Made by a program: the position numbers and the translations under genes
Notes under the pieces: generated by a model
What the model saw: the letters and a program-made list of their open reading frames with translations, nothing else
Database searches by the model: none
Told to the model about the DNA's origin: nothing
In this document: piece after piece, positions 1-7,912 of the stretch
Position numbering within the stretch: the first letter of the stretch is position 1
Layout: every line of letters begins with the position of its first letter
Assembly (NCBI GenBank): GCA_021783855.1
Contig: JAJXTL010000082.1
Span: 1 to 12,257, forward strand
Length of the DNA: 12,257 nt
DNA from: Pseudomonadota bacterium
GTDB taxonomy: Bacteria > Pseudomonadota > Gammaproteobacteria > Burkholderiales > Gallionellaceae
Direction of reading: 5' to 3'

Positions 1-194
1 CTTTTTTTCTTATCTCGGCTTCGCTCATGACGTTTTTCAACAGCCTGCCAAATCGTTCCGTGGCAAGCCACCTTGTAAGTAGTAATACCAATCTGTCTTC
101 GGTAGTAATGCGTATGGTCGAACGGGCCGATGATTGCGAAAATAAACGATGCTGCTTCACATCGGATAAATCATAAAAATTTTCAGGGAAAACA

Positions 195-428
195 ATGTCA
201 CAAAACAGCTGTAGTAACGATGTCAACAACGGCGAGCAGAGATCACTGCGTCAGACTGCCTTCCCCAATATTTTATTGCTGCTGCCTTATATAGCGCTTC
301 TTTGGGTTCCTTTTTATAACGATGTTAAGCCTTCATTATTCGGCTTCCCGTTTTTTTACTGGTATCAGCTTCTTTGGGTGCCGCTTACTTCCGTGATTAT
401 TTTTATTGTGTACAAGGCGGGTAAATAA
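195..428 (+). CDS. DUF3311 small membrane protein, likely accessory subunit of the adjacent symporter
   Basis: A 77-residue protein with a polar N-terminus (about residues 1-22) and two hydrophobic segments (about 25-42 and 50-73), so probably two inner-membrane helices. The PYIALLWVPFYN stretch and the FPFFYWYQLLWVP stretch match the DUF3311 family as I know it. These proteins are usually encoded directly before a sodium:solute symporter, much as the small YhdT protein accompanies PanF. The ATG at 195 is preceded by AGGGAA (185-190). The stop codon shares one base with the next start (TAATG), which implies translational coupling and possibly a two-part transporter. The biochemical role of DUF3311 proteins is not established. 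Family assignment is fairly confident; the partner role is inferred from gene order. Confidence 0.85.
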   Translation: MSQNSCSNDVNNGEQRSLRQTAFPNILLLLPYIALLWVPFYNDVKPSLFGFPFFYWYQLLWVPLTSVIIFIVYKAGK

Positions 429-1918
429 TGCCAACGACGCTTAATCTCACTGCCAGTATCGTATTTCTTGGCTTTTTTGCTCTCGTCACCATTGTCGGCT
501 TCATGGCTGCGCGGTGGAAATCGGGTGATCTTACCCAGCTCCATGAATGGGGCTTGGGTGGCCGCCAGTTTGGTACGTTGATTACCTGGTTTCTGATCGG
601 CGGTGATTTTTATACCGCATATACCGTTATCGCCGTGCCCGCGCTGGTGTATGCCGTTGGTGCTTACGGCTTCTTTGCCCTGCCTTACACTATCATCGTT
701 TATCCCTTTGTATTTATGGTGATGCCTAAATTGTGGAAGGCCTGTCATAAGGATAATCACATCACGGCAGCCGATTTTGTACAGGGTGTTTATGGTGGGA
801 AATGGTTTGCCGCAGCGATCGCCTTGACCGGAATTGCAGCAACCATGCCTTACATCGCGCTACAGCTGGTCGGTATGCAGGTTGTGATTAGAAGCCTGGG
901 CATCTCCGGCGAAATACCGCTGGTTATAGCGTTCCTGGTGCTGGCATTTTATACCTATACCAGCGGCATTCGGGCGCCAGCAATGATTGCCTTTGTAAAA
1001 GACATCATGATTTATATCGTGGTGATTGCGGCGGTTTGTCTGATTCCCAGCAAACTCGGCGGATATGCTTCCGTGTTTTCAGCTGCAGATCACTACTTCG
1101 CCATCAAAGGCGGAATGACCGGAGTCACCCTCAAACCTGCACAGTTTCTGGCCTACGGGTCGCTGGCGTTTGGTTCGGCGATGGCCGCATTTATGTACCC
1201 TCATACAATGACGGCAATTCTGAGTTCTTCCGGCGAAGCGACGATTAAGAAGAATGCCATTCTGTTGCCGGCGTACACATTATTGTTGGGTCTGATTGCG
1301 TTGATGGGTTACATGGCCATTGCTGCGGGAATAAAGGTCACCAATAGTTCTGAGATTGTACCGGCCTTGTTTGCTCATATTTTCCCCTCATGGTTCCTTG
1401 GTTTCGCCGCTGCTGCGATTGCGATTGCCGCTTTGGTGCCTGCTGCGATCATGTCCATTGGTGCTGCCAATCTGTTCACCCGCAATCTTTGGAAGCCGCT
1501 GGTCAATTCCGATATTACGCCTGCGCAAGAAGCCAGCACGGCAAAACTGGTTTCTTTGCTGGTTAAATTTGGTGCATTGGCCTTTATCGTTTTCTTACCG
1601 ACCAAATTTGCGATTGACTTGCAATTGCTTGGCGGCGTGTGGGTTTTGCAAACCTTCCCGGCGATCGTTTTTTCGCTGTACACAAGAAATCTGAAACTGC
1701 CGGCACTCTTTGCCGGTTGGCTTGCGGGCATCATCTGCGGAACATCGCTGGCATTTATCCAGGATCTCAAACCGATTTTTTCATTGAACATCGCCGGCAA
1801 TACTTATCCGATTTATATAGGTCTGATTGCCCTGGCGGTTAATCTTGCGCTGATGTTTGTCATATCTGCAATGATGTCGGCAGCACAATTAACGAAAAGT
1901 CCTGCCGTACCCGCGTAA
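428..1918 (+). CDS. Sodium:solute symporter, monocarboxylate permease (MctP)-like
   Basis: A 496-residue, very hydrophobic protein with about 12-13 predicted membrane helices, the usual size for the solute:sodium symporter (SSS) family. The N-terminal WGLGGRQFGT motif followed by WFLIGGDFYTAYT is typical of the MctP-like branch that takes up lactate, pyruvate or other short monocarboxylates. The interior is rich in Gly, Ala and Ile as expected for transporter helices. It begins at the ATG overlapping the stop of the DUF3311 gene; AAGGCGGG upstream may act as a weak ribosome site. The following gene is PEP synthase, which fits import of a three-carbon or two-carbon acid feeding gluconeogenesis. 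The exact substrate cannot be read from the sequence; other SSS substrates such as acetate or amino acids remain possible. Confidence 0.88.
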   Translation: MPTTLNLTASIVFLGFFALVTIVGFMAARWKSGDLTQLHEWGLGGRQFGTLITWFLIGGDFYTAYTVIAVPALVYAVGAYGFFALPYTIIVYPFVFMVMPKLWKACHKDNHITAADFVQGVYGGKWFAAAIALTGIAATMPYIALQLVGMQVVIRSLGISGEIPLVIAFLVLAFYTYTSGIRAPAMIAFVKDIMIYIVVIAAVCLIPSKLGGYASVFSAADHYFAIKGGMTGVTLKPAQFLAYGSLAFGSAMAAFMYPHTMTAILSSSGEATIKKNAILLPAYTLLLGLIALMGYMAIAAGIKVTNSSEIVPALFAHIFPSWFLGFAAAAIAIAALVPAAIMSIGAANLFTRNLWKPLVNSDITPAQEASTAKLVSLLVKFGALAFIVFLPTKFAIDLQLLGGVWVLQTFPAIVFSLYTRNLKLPALFAGWLAGIICGTSLAFIQDLKPIFSLNIAGNTYPIYIGLIALAVNLALMFVISAMMSAAQLTKSPAVPA

Positions 1919-1949
1919 GGGCGGTCAGGTTACATTGAACGGCATCGTT

Positions 1950-1984
1950 GAATCCCGGCAGGTTCGTTGACATGGCCGGGATTC
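1950..1984. repeat. Perfect 10-bp inverted repeat between symporter and ppsA
   Basis: GAATCCCGGC (1950-1959) and GCCGGGATTC (1975-1984) are exact reverse complements separated by 15 bases. No T-tract follows, so it is not a standard intrinsic terminator. It lies 32 bases after the symporter stop and about 100 bases before the ppsA start. It could be an mRNA-stabilising hairpin, a Rho-type processing structure or a protein-binding site in the ppsA leader. Confidence 0.6.
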
Positions 1985-2083
1985 GGCTCGACAGGCAGGT
2001 CGTTTGAGGGTGTTGCCCGGTACGACTCTGTAAGCGGTGCCGAATACAAATTAACACACCTACAAAGAAATAAGGAGAAGTCC

Positions 2084-4465
2084 ATGCAACCCTATGTTAT
2101 TCCGTACCAGTCCTTGGGGCTTACAGACATCCTGGAAGTGGGCGGAAAGAACGCCTCGTTAGGCGAGATGATTTCCGGTCTGAGTGCATCCGGTGTGCAG
2201 GTGCCAGGCGGGTTTGCCACTACGGCGCAGGCCTACCGCGATTTTCTAACGCATGACGGACTGGCAGAACGCATCGAGGACTTGCTTGAAAAACTCAACG
2301 TTGAAGATGTCGTCGCCCTTGCCGAAGCGGGTCGCAAAATACGCGACTGGATAGTCGATGCGCCGCTGCCAAAGCGCCTGGAGGAAGAAGTGCATGCGCA
2401 TTATGCAATTCTGGCGGGCGATTCAGATGCCAGTTTCGCTGTGCGCTCTTCTGCGACTGCCGAAGATTTACCGGATGCCTCGTTCGCCGGACAACAGGAG
2501 ACATTTCTCAATATCCGCGGCATCGCCAATATTCTGCATGCCATCCGCGAGGTGTTTGCCTCACTTTATAACGACCGCGCTATTTCCTACCGCGTACACA
2601 AGGATTTCACGCATGCCGACGTCGCGCTGTCAGTCGGCATACAGCGCATGGTGAGATCCGATCTTGGCGCATCCGGTGTGATGTTCACTCTGGACACCGA
2701 ATCCGGATTTCGCGATGCAGTGTTCATTACTTCCTCTTACGGGCTGGGTGAAATGGTAGTGCAGGGGGCTGTCAATCCGGACGAATTTTACGTACACAAA
2801 CCGCAACTCTCCGCTGGATTTCCGGCCATTGTGCGCCGCACCTTAGGTTCAAAACAGCTGCGCATGGTGTTCGATGAACAACAATCCGCAGGTCGTTCCA
2901 CACGCATTGAGTCTATTGCGGCAGACGATCAGTCGCGTTTTTCACTGAGCGACGAGGACGTGTTGCTGCTGGCACGCCACGCCATATGTATCGAGCAGCA
3001 TTATGGTCGCCCGATGGATATCGAATGGGGCAAAGATGGCATCGACGGCAAGCTGTATATTCTGCAAGCGCGTCCGGAAACGGTGCAGTCGAATGCATTA
3101 TCCGGCAGCGGTACGGAGAAATATCGATTGCAACAACGCGGCGACGTGCTGGTCGAGGGGCGCGCCATCGGCCAGAAAATCGGTGCCGGCAGGGTGCGTA
3201 TCGTCGCGAGTGTCGCCGAAATGAATCAGGTGCAGCCGGGCGATGTGCTGGTCACCGATATGACCGACCCGAACTGGGAGCCGGTGATGAAAAGGGCATC
3301 CGCCATCATTACCAATCGCGGCGGGCGCACCTGTCATGCCGCGATTATCGCGCGCGAACTGGGTATTCCCGCCATCGTCGGGTGTGGTAATGCTACCAGC
3401 GCGCTGCACGAGGGTGAGATTGTCACAGCCTCCTGTGCGGAAGGGGATACCGGCTATGTGTACCACGGCAGGCTATCGTTTGAAGTCGCTGTTCGCAGTG
3501 AAGATGCATTGCCGCCGCTGCCGGTTAAACTGATGCTCAACGTCGGCAATCCCAATCTGGCTTTTGAATTCGCACAATTGCCTTCTGCAGGAGTCGGACT
3601 GGCCAGGCTGGAATTCATCATCAATAACCTGATCGGAATTCACCCCAAGGCGGTACTGGAACACGACAAGCTGCCCGTAAAGCTGCGCGAAGCTGTGCTG
3701 CAGCGATCAGCGGGTTATGCAGATCCTGAAGAGTTCTATGTGGAAAAAATCACCGAAGGCGTATCCACGTTAGCTGCTGCATTCTGGCCCAAGCCTGTCA
3801 TCGTGCGTCTGTCCGACTTCAAGTCGAACGAATATCGTAAATTGTTGGGCGGAGAGATCTACGAGCCGTTGGAAGAAAACCCGATGATCGGCTTCCGGGG
3901 CGCAGGACGCTATGTTGCCGCAAACTTTACCGACTGTTTTGAACTGGAATGTCGCGCCATGAAACGTGTGCGTGAAAAGCTGGGCTACACCAATGTGGAG
4001 TTGATGATCCCGTTCGTGCGCACGGTGCAGGAAGCGCGCGATGTGGTTGCCGCCATGTCTGCGCATGGCCTGCGTCGCGGCGAGCATGGCTTGCGCCTGA
4101 TCATGATGTGTGAAATACCTTCGAATGCCTTGCTGGCCGAAGATTTTTTGCAGTTCTTCGATGGATTTTCCATCGGCTCCAACGATTTAACGCAGCTTAC
4201 GCTGGGACTGGATCGTGATTCGAGTCTGGTTGCGGACAGGTTTGATGAGCGCGATCCTGCGGTAAAAATACTGCTGAAGATGGCAATCACCGCCTGTAAC
4301 CGGCTGGATAAATATGTCGGGATCTGCGGTCAGGGACCATCCGACCACTTCGATTTTGCGCAATGGCTGGTGGACACAGGCATTCAGACCCTGTCGCTCA
4401 ATCCGGACACATTGCTGGAAACCTGGCACAAGCTGGCTGGCGACGGGGTTGTCACGAAAATCTGA
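2084..4465 (+). CDS. ppsA: Phosphoenolpyruvate synthase (pyruvate, water dikinase)
   Basis: Cytoplasmic gluconeogenic enzyme converting ATP, pyruvate and water to PEP, AMP and phosphate. The protein is 793 residues, essentially the length of the E. coli enzyme. Three domains are visible: the N-terminal nucleotide-binding half, with [10 protein letters not shown] at about 20-29 and [10 protein letters not shown] at 121-130; the swivelling phosphohistidine domain with [10 protein letters not shown], whose His418 is the expected phosphocarrier; and a C-terminal PEP/pyruvate TIM barrel ending in [10 protein letters not shown] (Cys748) and SLNPD. The open frame extends upstream to 1967, but the start at 2084 is preferred because AAGGAG (2072-2077) sits six bases before it and homology begins there. 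It follows the monocarboxylate transporter on the same strand. No PpsR/DUF299 regulatory kinase gene is visible nearby. All key residues look intact. Confidence 0.97.
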   Translation: MQPYVIPYQSLGLTDILEVGGKNASLGEMISGLSASGVQVPGGFATTAQAYRDFLTHDGLAERIEDLLEKLNVEDVVALAEAGRKIRDWIVDAPLPKRLEEEVHAHYAILAGDSDASFAVRSSATAEDLPDASFAGQQETFLNIRGIANILHAIREVFASLYNDRAISYRVHKDFTHADVALSVGIQRMVRSDLGASGVMFTLDTESGFRDAVFITSSYGLGEMVVQGAVNPDEFYVHKPQLSAGFPAIVRRTLGSKQLRMVFDEQQSAGRSTRIESIAADDQSRFSLSDEDVLLLARHAICIEQHYGRPMDIEWGKDGIDGKLYILQARPETVQSNALSGSGTEKYRLQQRGDVLVEGRAIGQKIGAGRVRIVASVAEMNQVQPGDVLVTDMTDPNWEPVMKRASAIITNRGGRTCHAAIIARELGIPAIVGCGNATSALHEGEIVTASCAEGDTGYVYHGRLSFEVAVRSEDALPPLPVKLMLNVGNPNLAFEFAQLPSAGVGLARLEFIINNLIGIHPKAVLEHDKLPVKLREAVLQRSAGYADPEEFYVEKITEGVSTLAAAFWPKPVIVRLSDFKSNEYRKLLGGEIYEPLEENPMIGFRGAGRYVAANFTDCFELECRAMKRVREKLGYTNVELMIPFVRTVQEARDVVAAMSAHGLRRGEHGLRLIMMCEIPSNALLAEDFLQFFDGFSIGSNDLTQLTLGLDRDSSLVADRFDERDPAVKILLKMAITACNRLDKYVGICGQGPSDHFDFAQWLVDTGIQTLSLNPDTLLETWHKLAGDGVVTKI

Positions 4466-4752
4466 AATGCAGGGATAGTGAAGTTGTTTCGGAGTAGAAT
4501 CAAACGCGGTGATAAAGAGTGATTAAATTTACAAGCTGACTTATACCCTGGTGCATTATTTCAGGTTAGCGGATCCCTCACCGCATGTATTAACCCCGGC
4601 AGGCTCTATAATAGAGCAGGTAGCCTTTTCGCAGCGCAGTGAGCAGAAAAGCAAGCGGGCAGCCATGCCATGTTTTCTTCATTTTAGCCCGGTTTCTATA
4701 TTCTGAATCGTCGTTTTATCCTGTCCAGTCAGTGCAGGCAAGTGAGCTGCCA
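4466..4752. other. Non-coding spacer after ppsA
   Basis: About 290 bases with no credible reading frame on either strand. No clear intrinsic terminator for ppsA is visible. The notable element is the palindrome at 4603-4617, described separately. A loose CTTTTC/GAAAAG inverted repeat follows at about 4624-4650, and GGCA-GCCA-TGCC lies near 4659-4670. These could be parts of a small structured RNA, but nothing proves it. Confidence 0.5.
4603..4617. promoter_or_regulatory. 15-base palindrome containing a perfect TATAAT
   Basis: GCTCTATAATAGAGC reads as 7-base arms around a central A. The plus strand contains the consensus -10 hexamer TATAAT at 4607-4612. No convincing -35 lies 16-18 bases upstream. 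It could be an operator overlapping a promoter; a plus-strand transcript would enter the spacer and run antisense to the nitroreductase pseudogene. Function is inferred only. Confidence 0.35.
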
Positions 4753-5304
4753 TCATACCCAGGCGAGAATCAAGGGGTCCTTTCTTGAAGTGGCGGGTGT
4801 TACGCCGGCGGGCACTCCCACGATGATCGGTGCCACTGCGTTAAATTCAGCCGGAATGCCGAGCTTTGTTTTCACCTGCGGCGTGTTCAGCGCGGCAACG
4901 GAAGAACCGATGACGCAACTGCCCAGCCCGATGGCACAGGCTGCGAGCATCAGATTTTCGGTAGCCAGCCAGCAGTCGGCTTCAACGAAAGGCCCGGATG
5001 ACCTGGCGCAGATGACGATGAGAGTGCCTGCGTCTGGAATATATTAAAGTCGGCGTCGAGCGCATGCGCAACTGTCTGGTGGGAACGGTGCAACCTTTCG
5101 ATAAAAAGCGGTTTGGCAATATCGGACAATTGTTTCAAAACCTGTCGGTTCTGTACCACGACGAATGCCCGGGCTTCTTCATGCATGGCAGTGGGCGCCC
5201 GTACCGCAGCCTACAGCAGTGATGGTGCTGCGCTCAATCTCATCAGGCGCATAGGAACGCACCGAGCGCTGCGCAAGTATGGTTTCGAAAATGTTGTGGT
5301 TCAT
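4753..5304 (-). pseudogene. Nitroreductase-family pseudogene (two frameshifts)
   Basis: Three minus-strand fragments in alternating frames add up to one nitroreductase-like flavoprotein of about 183 residues. The first, from ATG at 5304, carries ILAQRSVRSY, the expected FMN-binding N-terminus. The second continues with VRAPTAMHEEARAFVVVQ, and the third with ADCWLATENLMLAA and GLGSCVIG, ending in RKDPLILAWV. The frame changes near 5211-5220, where a TAG also lies in the downstream frame, and changes back near 5033-5040. The first and last fragments share the same frame, so the two lesions offset each other by length, but translation from the start stops soon after the first shift. Intact relatives use FMN and NAD(P)H to reduce nitro or quinone substrates. 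Sequencing error is possible but would require two indels plus a stop. Confidence 0.8.
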
Positions 5305-5509
5305 CAGTAGTCAGGTTCGCGATTAACATTCGGAAAGCAGCCGACGCACAATAGCACCAAATTATCACAGTGTTAAGACGGTAAGTACTGATTGTAACCT
5401 GGTGTTTTTCCTATAGAAAAATCAGCATCCGCCTATGGCGTTTTCTGAGTTAATCAGCGCATAATTTTCGCACCGTTGTTTGGAGTTTTAATTTCACAAG
5501 GAAACTGTC
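5305..5509. other. Leader region of the SAP-like/hsp20 pair
   Basis: About 205 bases, AT-richer than the flanking genes. Visible items are a TTTTTC/GAAAAA hairpin with the loop CTATA (5405-5421) and a CATAAT hexamer (5460-5465) that could be a -10 box without a good -35. AGTTT (5484-5488) can pair with AAACT (5502-5506), with the ribosome site partly inside the loop. I found no sigma-32 consensus here despite the heat-shock gene downstream. Confidence 0.35.
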
Positions 5510-5716
5510 ATGAAAATGGAAGAGATACGTGGTATCGCCAAATCGCACGATATTTATCCTGGCAAGCTCTCAAAACTCGAACTAAATAAATCAATTCAAC
5601 TGGAGGAAGGCAGCTTCGATTGTGATGGCACAGCCATCAGTGGAGAGTGCGATCAATCGGGCTGCAGCTGGCGTGAAGATTGTTTTGCTGCCACCGGTGC
5701 GGGAGTGCCATTATGA
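5510..5716 (+). CDS. Small SAP-like protein with four C-terminal cysteines
   Basis: A 68-residue protein. Residues about 3-32 (EEIRGIAKSHDIYPGKLSKLELNKSIQ, given in part: IRGIAKSHDIYPGKLSKLE) have the helix-turn-helix spacing of SAP or Rho-N-terminal-like nucleic-acid-binding motifs. The second half is acidic and carries Cys38, Cys47, Cys52 and Cys58 around a SGCSWREDC motif, suggesting a metal site or redox-sensitive fold. I recognise similar short SAP-domain proteins with a CxWREDC tail in other environmental proteobacteria, but no function is established. The start at 5510 is supported by AAGGA (5498-5502) seven bases upstream; a second Met at residue 3 is less well placed. Its stop overlaps the hsp20 start as ATGA, so the two genes are probably translationally coupled. 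Confidence 0.8.
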   Translation: MKMEEIRGIAKSHDIYPGKLSKLELNKSIQLEEGSFDCDGTAISGECDQSGCSWREDCFAATGAGVPL

Positions 5717-6162
5717 ACCTGGCTAAATGGAATCCAATCAAAGAACTCGAAGATGTGTCGAAACGCCTGAATCGTTTTTTTAGCCACGCTCAGGTACCCG
5801 TCGAATCAAATCAGAAAATGCTGGTAATGGCTGATTGGACACCCTCCGTTGATATCAGTGAAACCGATACCGCGTATCTGATCAAAGGGGAAATCCCCGG
5901 CGTAAAGAAGGAAGAAGTCAAGGTTACCCTTCAGGACGGGATGCTCACTATTTCCGGTGAACGCCAGATGGAAAAGGAAGAGAAGGATAAGAGGTTTTAT
6001 TGTATTGAGCGTTCCTACGGCAGTTTCATGCGCAGCTTTAGTATGCCTGAAGATGCTGACGAGTCCGCTGTGAAGGCCGAATTCAAGGACGGCATGCTTA
6101 ACGTCACTTTGCCCAAATCCGCAACGGCCAAGTCCAAGGTAATTGAAGTCTCGGTATCATAA
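5713..6162 (+). CDS. Hsp20/alpha-crystallin small heat-shock protein
   Basis: A 149-residue, ATP-independent holdase chaperone that binds unfolding proteins in the cytoplasm. It has the standard layout: a variable N-terminal arm with the bacterial class-A start MNLAKWNPIKELED, an alpha-crystallin domain at about 41-136 (WTPSVDISETDTAYLIKGEIPG), the conserved DGMLNVTLPK (126-135), and a short tail with I144-E-V146 as the I-x-I/V oligomerisation motif. An in-frame ATG at 5680 gives an 11-residue extension entirely within the upstream gene; the ATG at 5713 is preferred because it matches the family N-terminus and forms an ATGA overlap with the SAP-like gene. Expression probably depends on translation of that gene, since only a weak GGGAG lies upstream. 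No CIRCE-type repeat was seen. Confidence 0.95.
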   Translation: MNLAKWNPIKELEDVSKRLNRFFSHAQVPVESNQKMLVMADWTPSVDISETDTAYLIKGEIPGVKKEEVKVTLQDGMLTISGERQMEKEEKDKRFYCIERSYGSFMRSFSMPEDADESAVKAEFKDGMLNVTLPKSATAKSKVIEVSVS

Positions 6163-6302
6163 AAAATTCAATGGATGTGTGGCGATGGGCACATGAAGTC
6201 GCAGCGGGTGATTCCTGTGTCAGGACTGACTGCGCTTGGCAGGAGTAATAACGGCTTCGTCCGGGAACGGCAGAGCGTCCGCATCACAGGCTAAGGATCA
6301 CA

Positions 6303-7508
6303 ATGTTTATTGAATACCGCCTTGAAAAATTGTTCAAACGCATCCCCGCCAACTTTATTATTCCGTTGCGGATCGTGTTATGGAACGGGCGCGAGTTTAA
6401 TCTTTCTGCTGAACCCACGGTCACGGTCTATGTCCCAAAGCTGTCGGCGCTCCGCTATTTCACGCCGCCCGACCTTAATAAGCTGGGCGAGGCATTTGTG
6501 GATGGACACATACGCGTCGAGGGATCAATACACGAGATATTCAGAATCGCAGAAAGTCTGGTTAGCAGCGTTGCTGCCAGCCAACGAGCAAGATTTCATT
6601 TCTTCAGGCGTCACAGCCACAGACGAGACCGTGAGGCTATCGAATATCACTACGATGTCTCGAACGATTTCTATGCCATGTTCCTTGACCGAAACATGGT
6701 TTATTCATGCGCTTATTACCGGCACGAGGATGACTCTCTGGAAACGGCACAGGAACAGAAGCTGGATCATATTCTGAACAAGCTGATGATTAAACCGGGC
6801 GAACGCTTTCTCGATATAGGCTGCGGCTGGGGCGCGTTGATTCTGCGAGCAGCAAAGAAGTATGGCGCAGTTGCCACGGGGATCACCCTATCGAAAAACC
6901 AATTCGAGTATGTCCAAAGCCGTATTCTGGCGGAAGGTTTGCAAGCGTGTTGCACGGTTGAGTTGCGCGATTACCGCGACTTGCCTGACGATGGTGTGTT
7001 TGACAAAATCGCGAGTATCGGCATGTTCGAGCACGTGGGGCTGAAGAATCTTCCCATGTATTTTGGCAAGATATGCAAGCTTCTGACGGACGAAGGCATG
7101 GTGTTGAACCACGGTATCACCACAAGTGATGTGGAGAGTCGGGAGCTCGTCTCCGGTGCCGGAGAATTTATCGACCAATACGTTTTTCCTGACGGCGAGT
7201 TGCCGCATCTTAGTCTGGCGTTGAAAGAAATGGCGGCTGCCGGACTGGAGGTGGCCGATGTAGAGTCGCTACGGCGTCATTATGCGCGCACCTGTCACGT
7301 ATGGGCCAGTCGCCTCGAATCGAACCGCGACCAGGCGGCCGCCATCGCTGGAGACCGGCGGTTTCGTATCTGGGAAATCTATCTGGCAGGTTGCGCTCAT
7401 GCTTTTTCTCATGGCTGGATAAATGTCTATCAGGTTCTCGCGTACAAGCTTACAAATACAGCGGCCATTCAATTGCCGCTCACGCGAGAATACATGTACA
7501 GCAGTTAG
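6303..7508 (+). CDS. cfa: Cyclopropane-fatty-acyl-phospholipid synthase
   Basis: A 401-residue SAM-dependent methyltransferase that adds a methylene bridge across double bonds of membrane phospholipid acyl chains, typically in stationary phase or acid and heat stress. The SAM-binding motif LDIGCGWG lies at 170-177. YSCAYY with Cys136, MFEHVG with Glu243, and the C-terminal HYARTCHVW are all hallmark CFA synthase motifs, and the length is near the E. coli enzyme (382). The N-terminal ~100 residues form the lipid-binding part. The start has AAGGA (6293-6297) five bases before the ATG. It lies 140 bases after hsp20 on the same strand, so it could share stress-induced transcription. The gap shows no terminator and no clear promoter. 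Related mycolic-acid-type enzymes are unlikely given the match to Cfa motifs. Confidence 0.93.
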   Translation: MFIEYRLEKLFKRIPANFIIPLRIVLWNGREFNLSAEPTVTVYVPKLSALRYFTPPDLNKLGEAFVDGHIRVEGSIHEIFRIAESLVSSVAASQRARFHFFRRHSHRRDREAIEYHYDVSNDFYAMFLDRNMVYSCAYYRHEDDSLETAQEQKLDHILNKLMIKPGERFLDIGCGWGALILRAAKKYGAVATGITLSKNQFEYVQSRILAEGLQACCTVELRDYRDLPDDGVFDKIASIGMFEHVGLKNLPMYFGKICKLLTDEGMVLNHGITTSDVESRELVSGAGEFIDQYVFPDGELPHLSLALKEMAAAGLEVADVESLRRHYARTCHVWASRLESNRDQAAAIAGDRRFRIWEIYLAGCAHAFSHGWINVYQVLAYKLTNTAAIQLPLTREYMYSS

Positions 7509-7581
7509 TCGCAAGGTGGCTACGGCCAAAAAACAGGCGTTTATTTCCCGCAGTTCACTCATGCCGCCATTACAACTGATT

Positions 7582-7600
7582 TTCCGGGCGCAGGCCGGAA
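7582..7600. repeat. Small hairpin resembling a dispersed repeat
   Basis: TTCCGG (7582-7587) and CCGGAA (7595-7600) are perfect inverted arms around a 7-base loop GCGCAGG, followed by TTCAGG. The form resembles the short dispersed hairpins (TTCC..CGCAGG..GGAATCCAG type) scattered through many proteobacterial genomes. It may end the cfa transcript, although no T-tract follows. Copy number in this genome is unknown. Confidence 0.4.
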
Positions 7601-7640
7601 TTCAGGAAGCCCGTTGTAAATACCAAGGATGGCCAATCGC

Positions 7641-7656
7641 CTGTAAAATGCCGGGA
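7641..7656 (+). promoter_or_regulatory. Extended -10 promoter placing the start at the VF530 ATG
   Basis: CTGTAAAATGCCGG (7641-7654) contains TG-TAAAAT, an extended -10 with TAAAAT at 7644-7649. Transcription would begin about at the ATG (7656), so the mRNA may be leaderless, and there is no good ribosome site. Nearly the same 14-mer precedes the response regulator at 11326. No clear -35 is visible. Confidence 0.45.
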
Positions 7657-7886
7657 TGGATACCATTAAAAATTCAGTTCCCCGCCCCCTGCCCGAAGGC
7701 GTTACTTTGGAGGCCATCGTCACGCAGTTGTCCGAGAACATCGGTTGGGAAGCCATGGCTGCTGCGGTACCGGTGCGCTGCTTCAGCCATGATCCCTGTA
7801 TCAAATCCAGCCTGAAATTTTTGCGAAGGACACCGTGGGCTCGCGTCAAAGTTGAGCAGCTGTATTTGCAACAAGTCCGGCTTTAA
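7656..7886 (+). CDS. VF530/DUF2132 family DNA-binding protein
   Basis: A 76-residue protein matching the VF530 (DUF2132) family almost end to end. The diagnostic stretches are GVTLEAIVTQL (about 15-25), an IGWE..A segment, VRCFSHDPCIKSSLKFLR (about 40-57), and the TPWARVKVEQLYL ending. Family members are small helical proteins described as DNA-binding, with no well-defined pathway. A stop codon lies four codons upstream in frame and no other ATG is available, so 7656 is the only reasonable start. It stands alone between cfa and convergent signalling genes. Family membership is confident; its regulatory target is unknown. Confidence 0.88.
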   Translation: MDTIKNSVPRPLPEGVTLEAIVTQLSENIGWEAMAAAVPVRCFSHDPCIKSSLKFLRRTPWARVKVEQLYLQQVRL

Positions 7887-7912
7887 CGTGAAACTCGCGC
7901 AGCGACGATCCG

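Noticed and set aside
1967..2083. Upstream extension of ppsA giving 39 extra residues
   Set aside because: No ribosome site at 1967, it covers the inverted repeat, and the family N-terminus begins at 2084 after a good AAGGAG.
4742..5047. Plus-strand 101-codon frame over the nitroreductase pseudogene
   Set aside because: The recognisable protein is on the minus strand; the plus frame has no ribosome site or known motif.
5305..5509. Sigma-32 or CIRCE control of the hsp20 pair
   Set aside because: Looked for CTTGAA/CCCCAT pairs and for the TTAGCACTC inverted repeat; neither is present.
5680..5712. Upstream ATG for hsp20
   Set aside because: Lies wholly within the SAP-like gene and adds an MFCCHRCG sequence foreign to Hsp20; the ATGA overlap at 5713 is far more natural.
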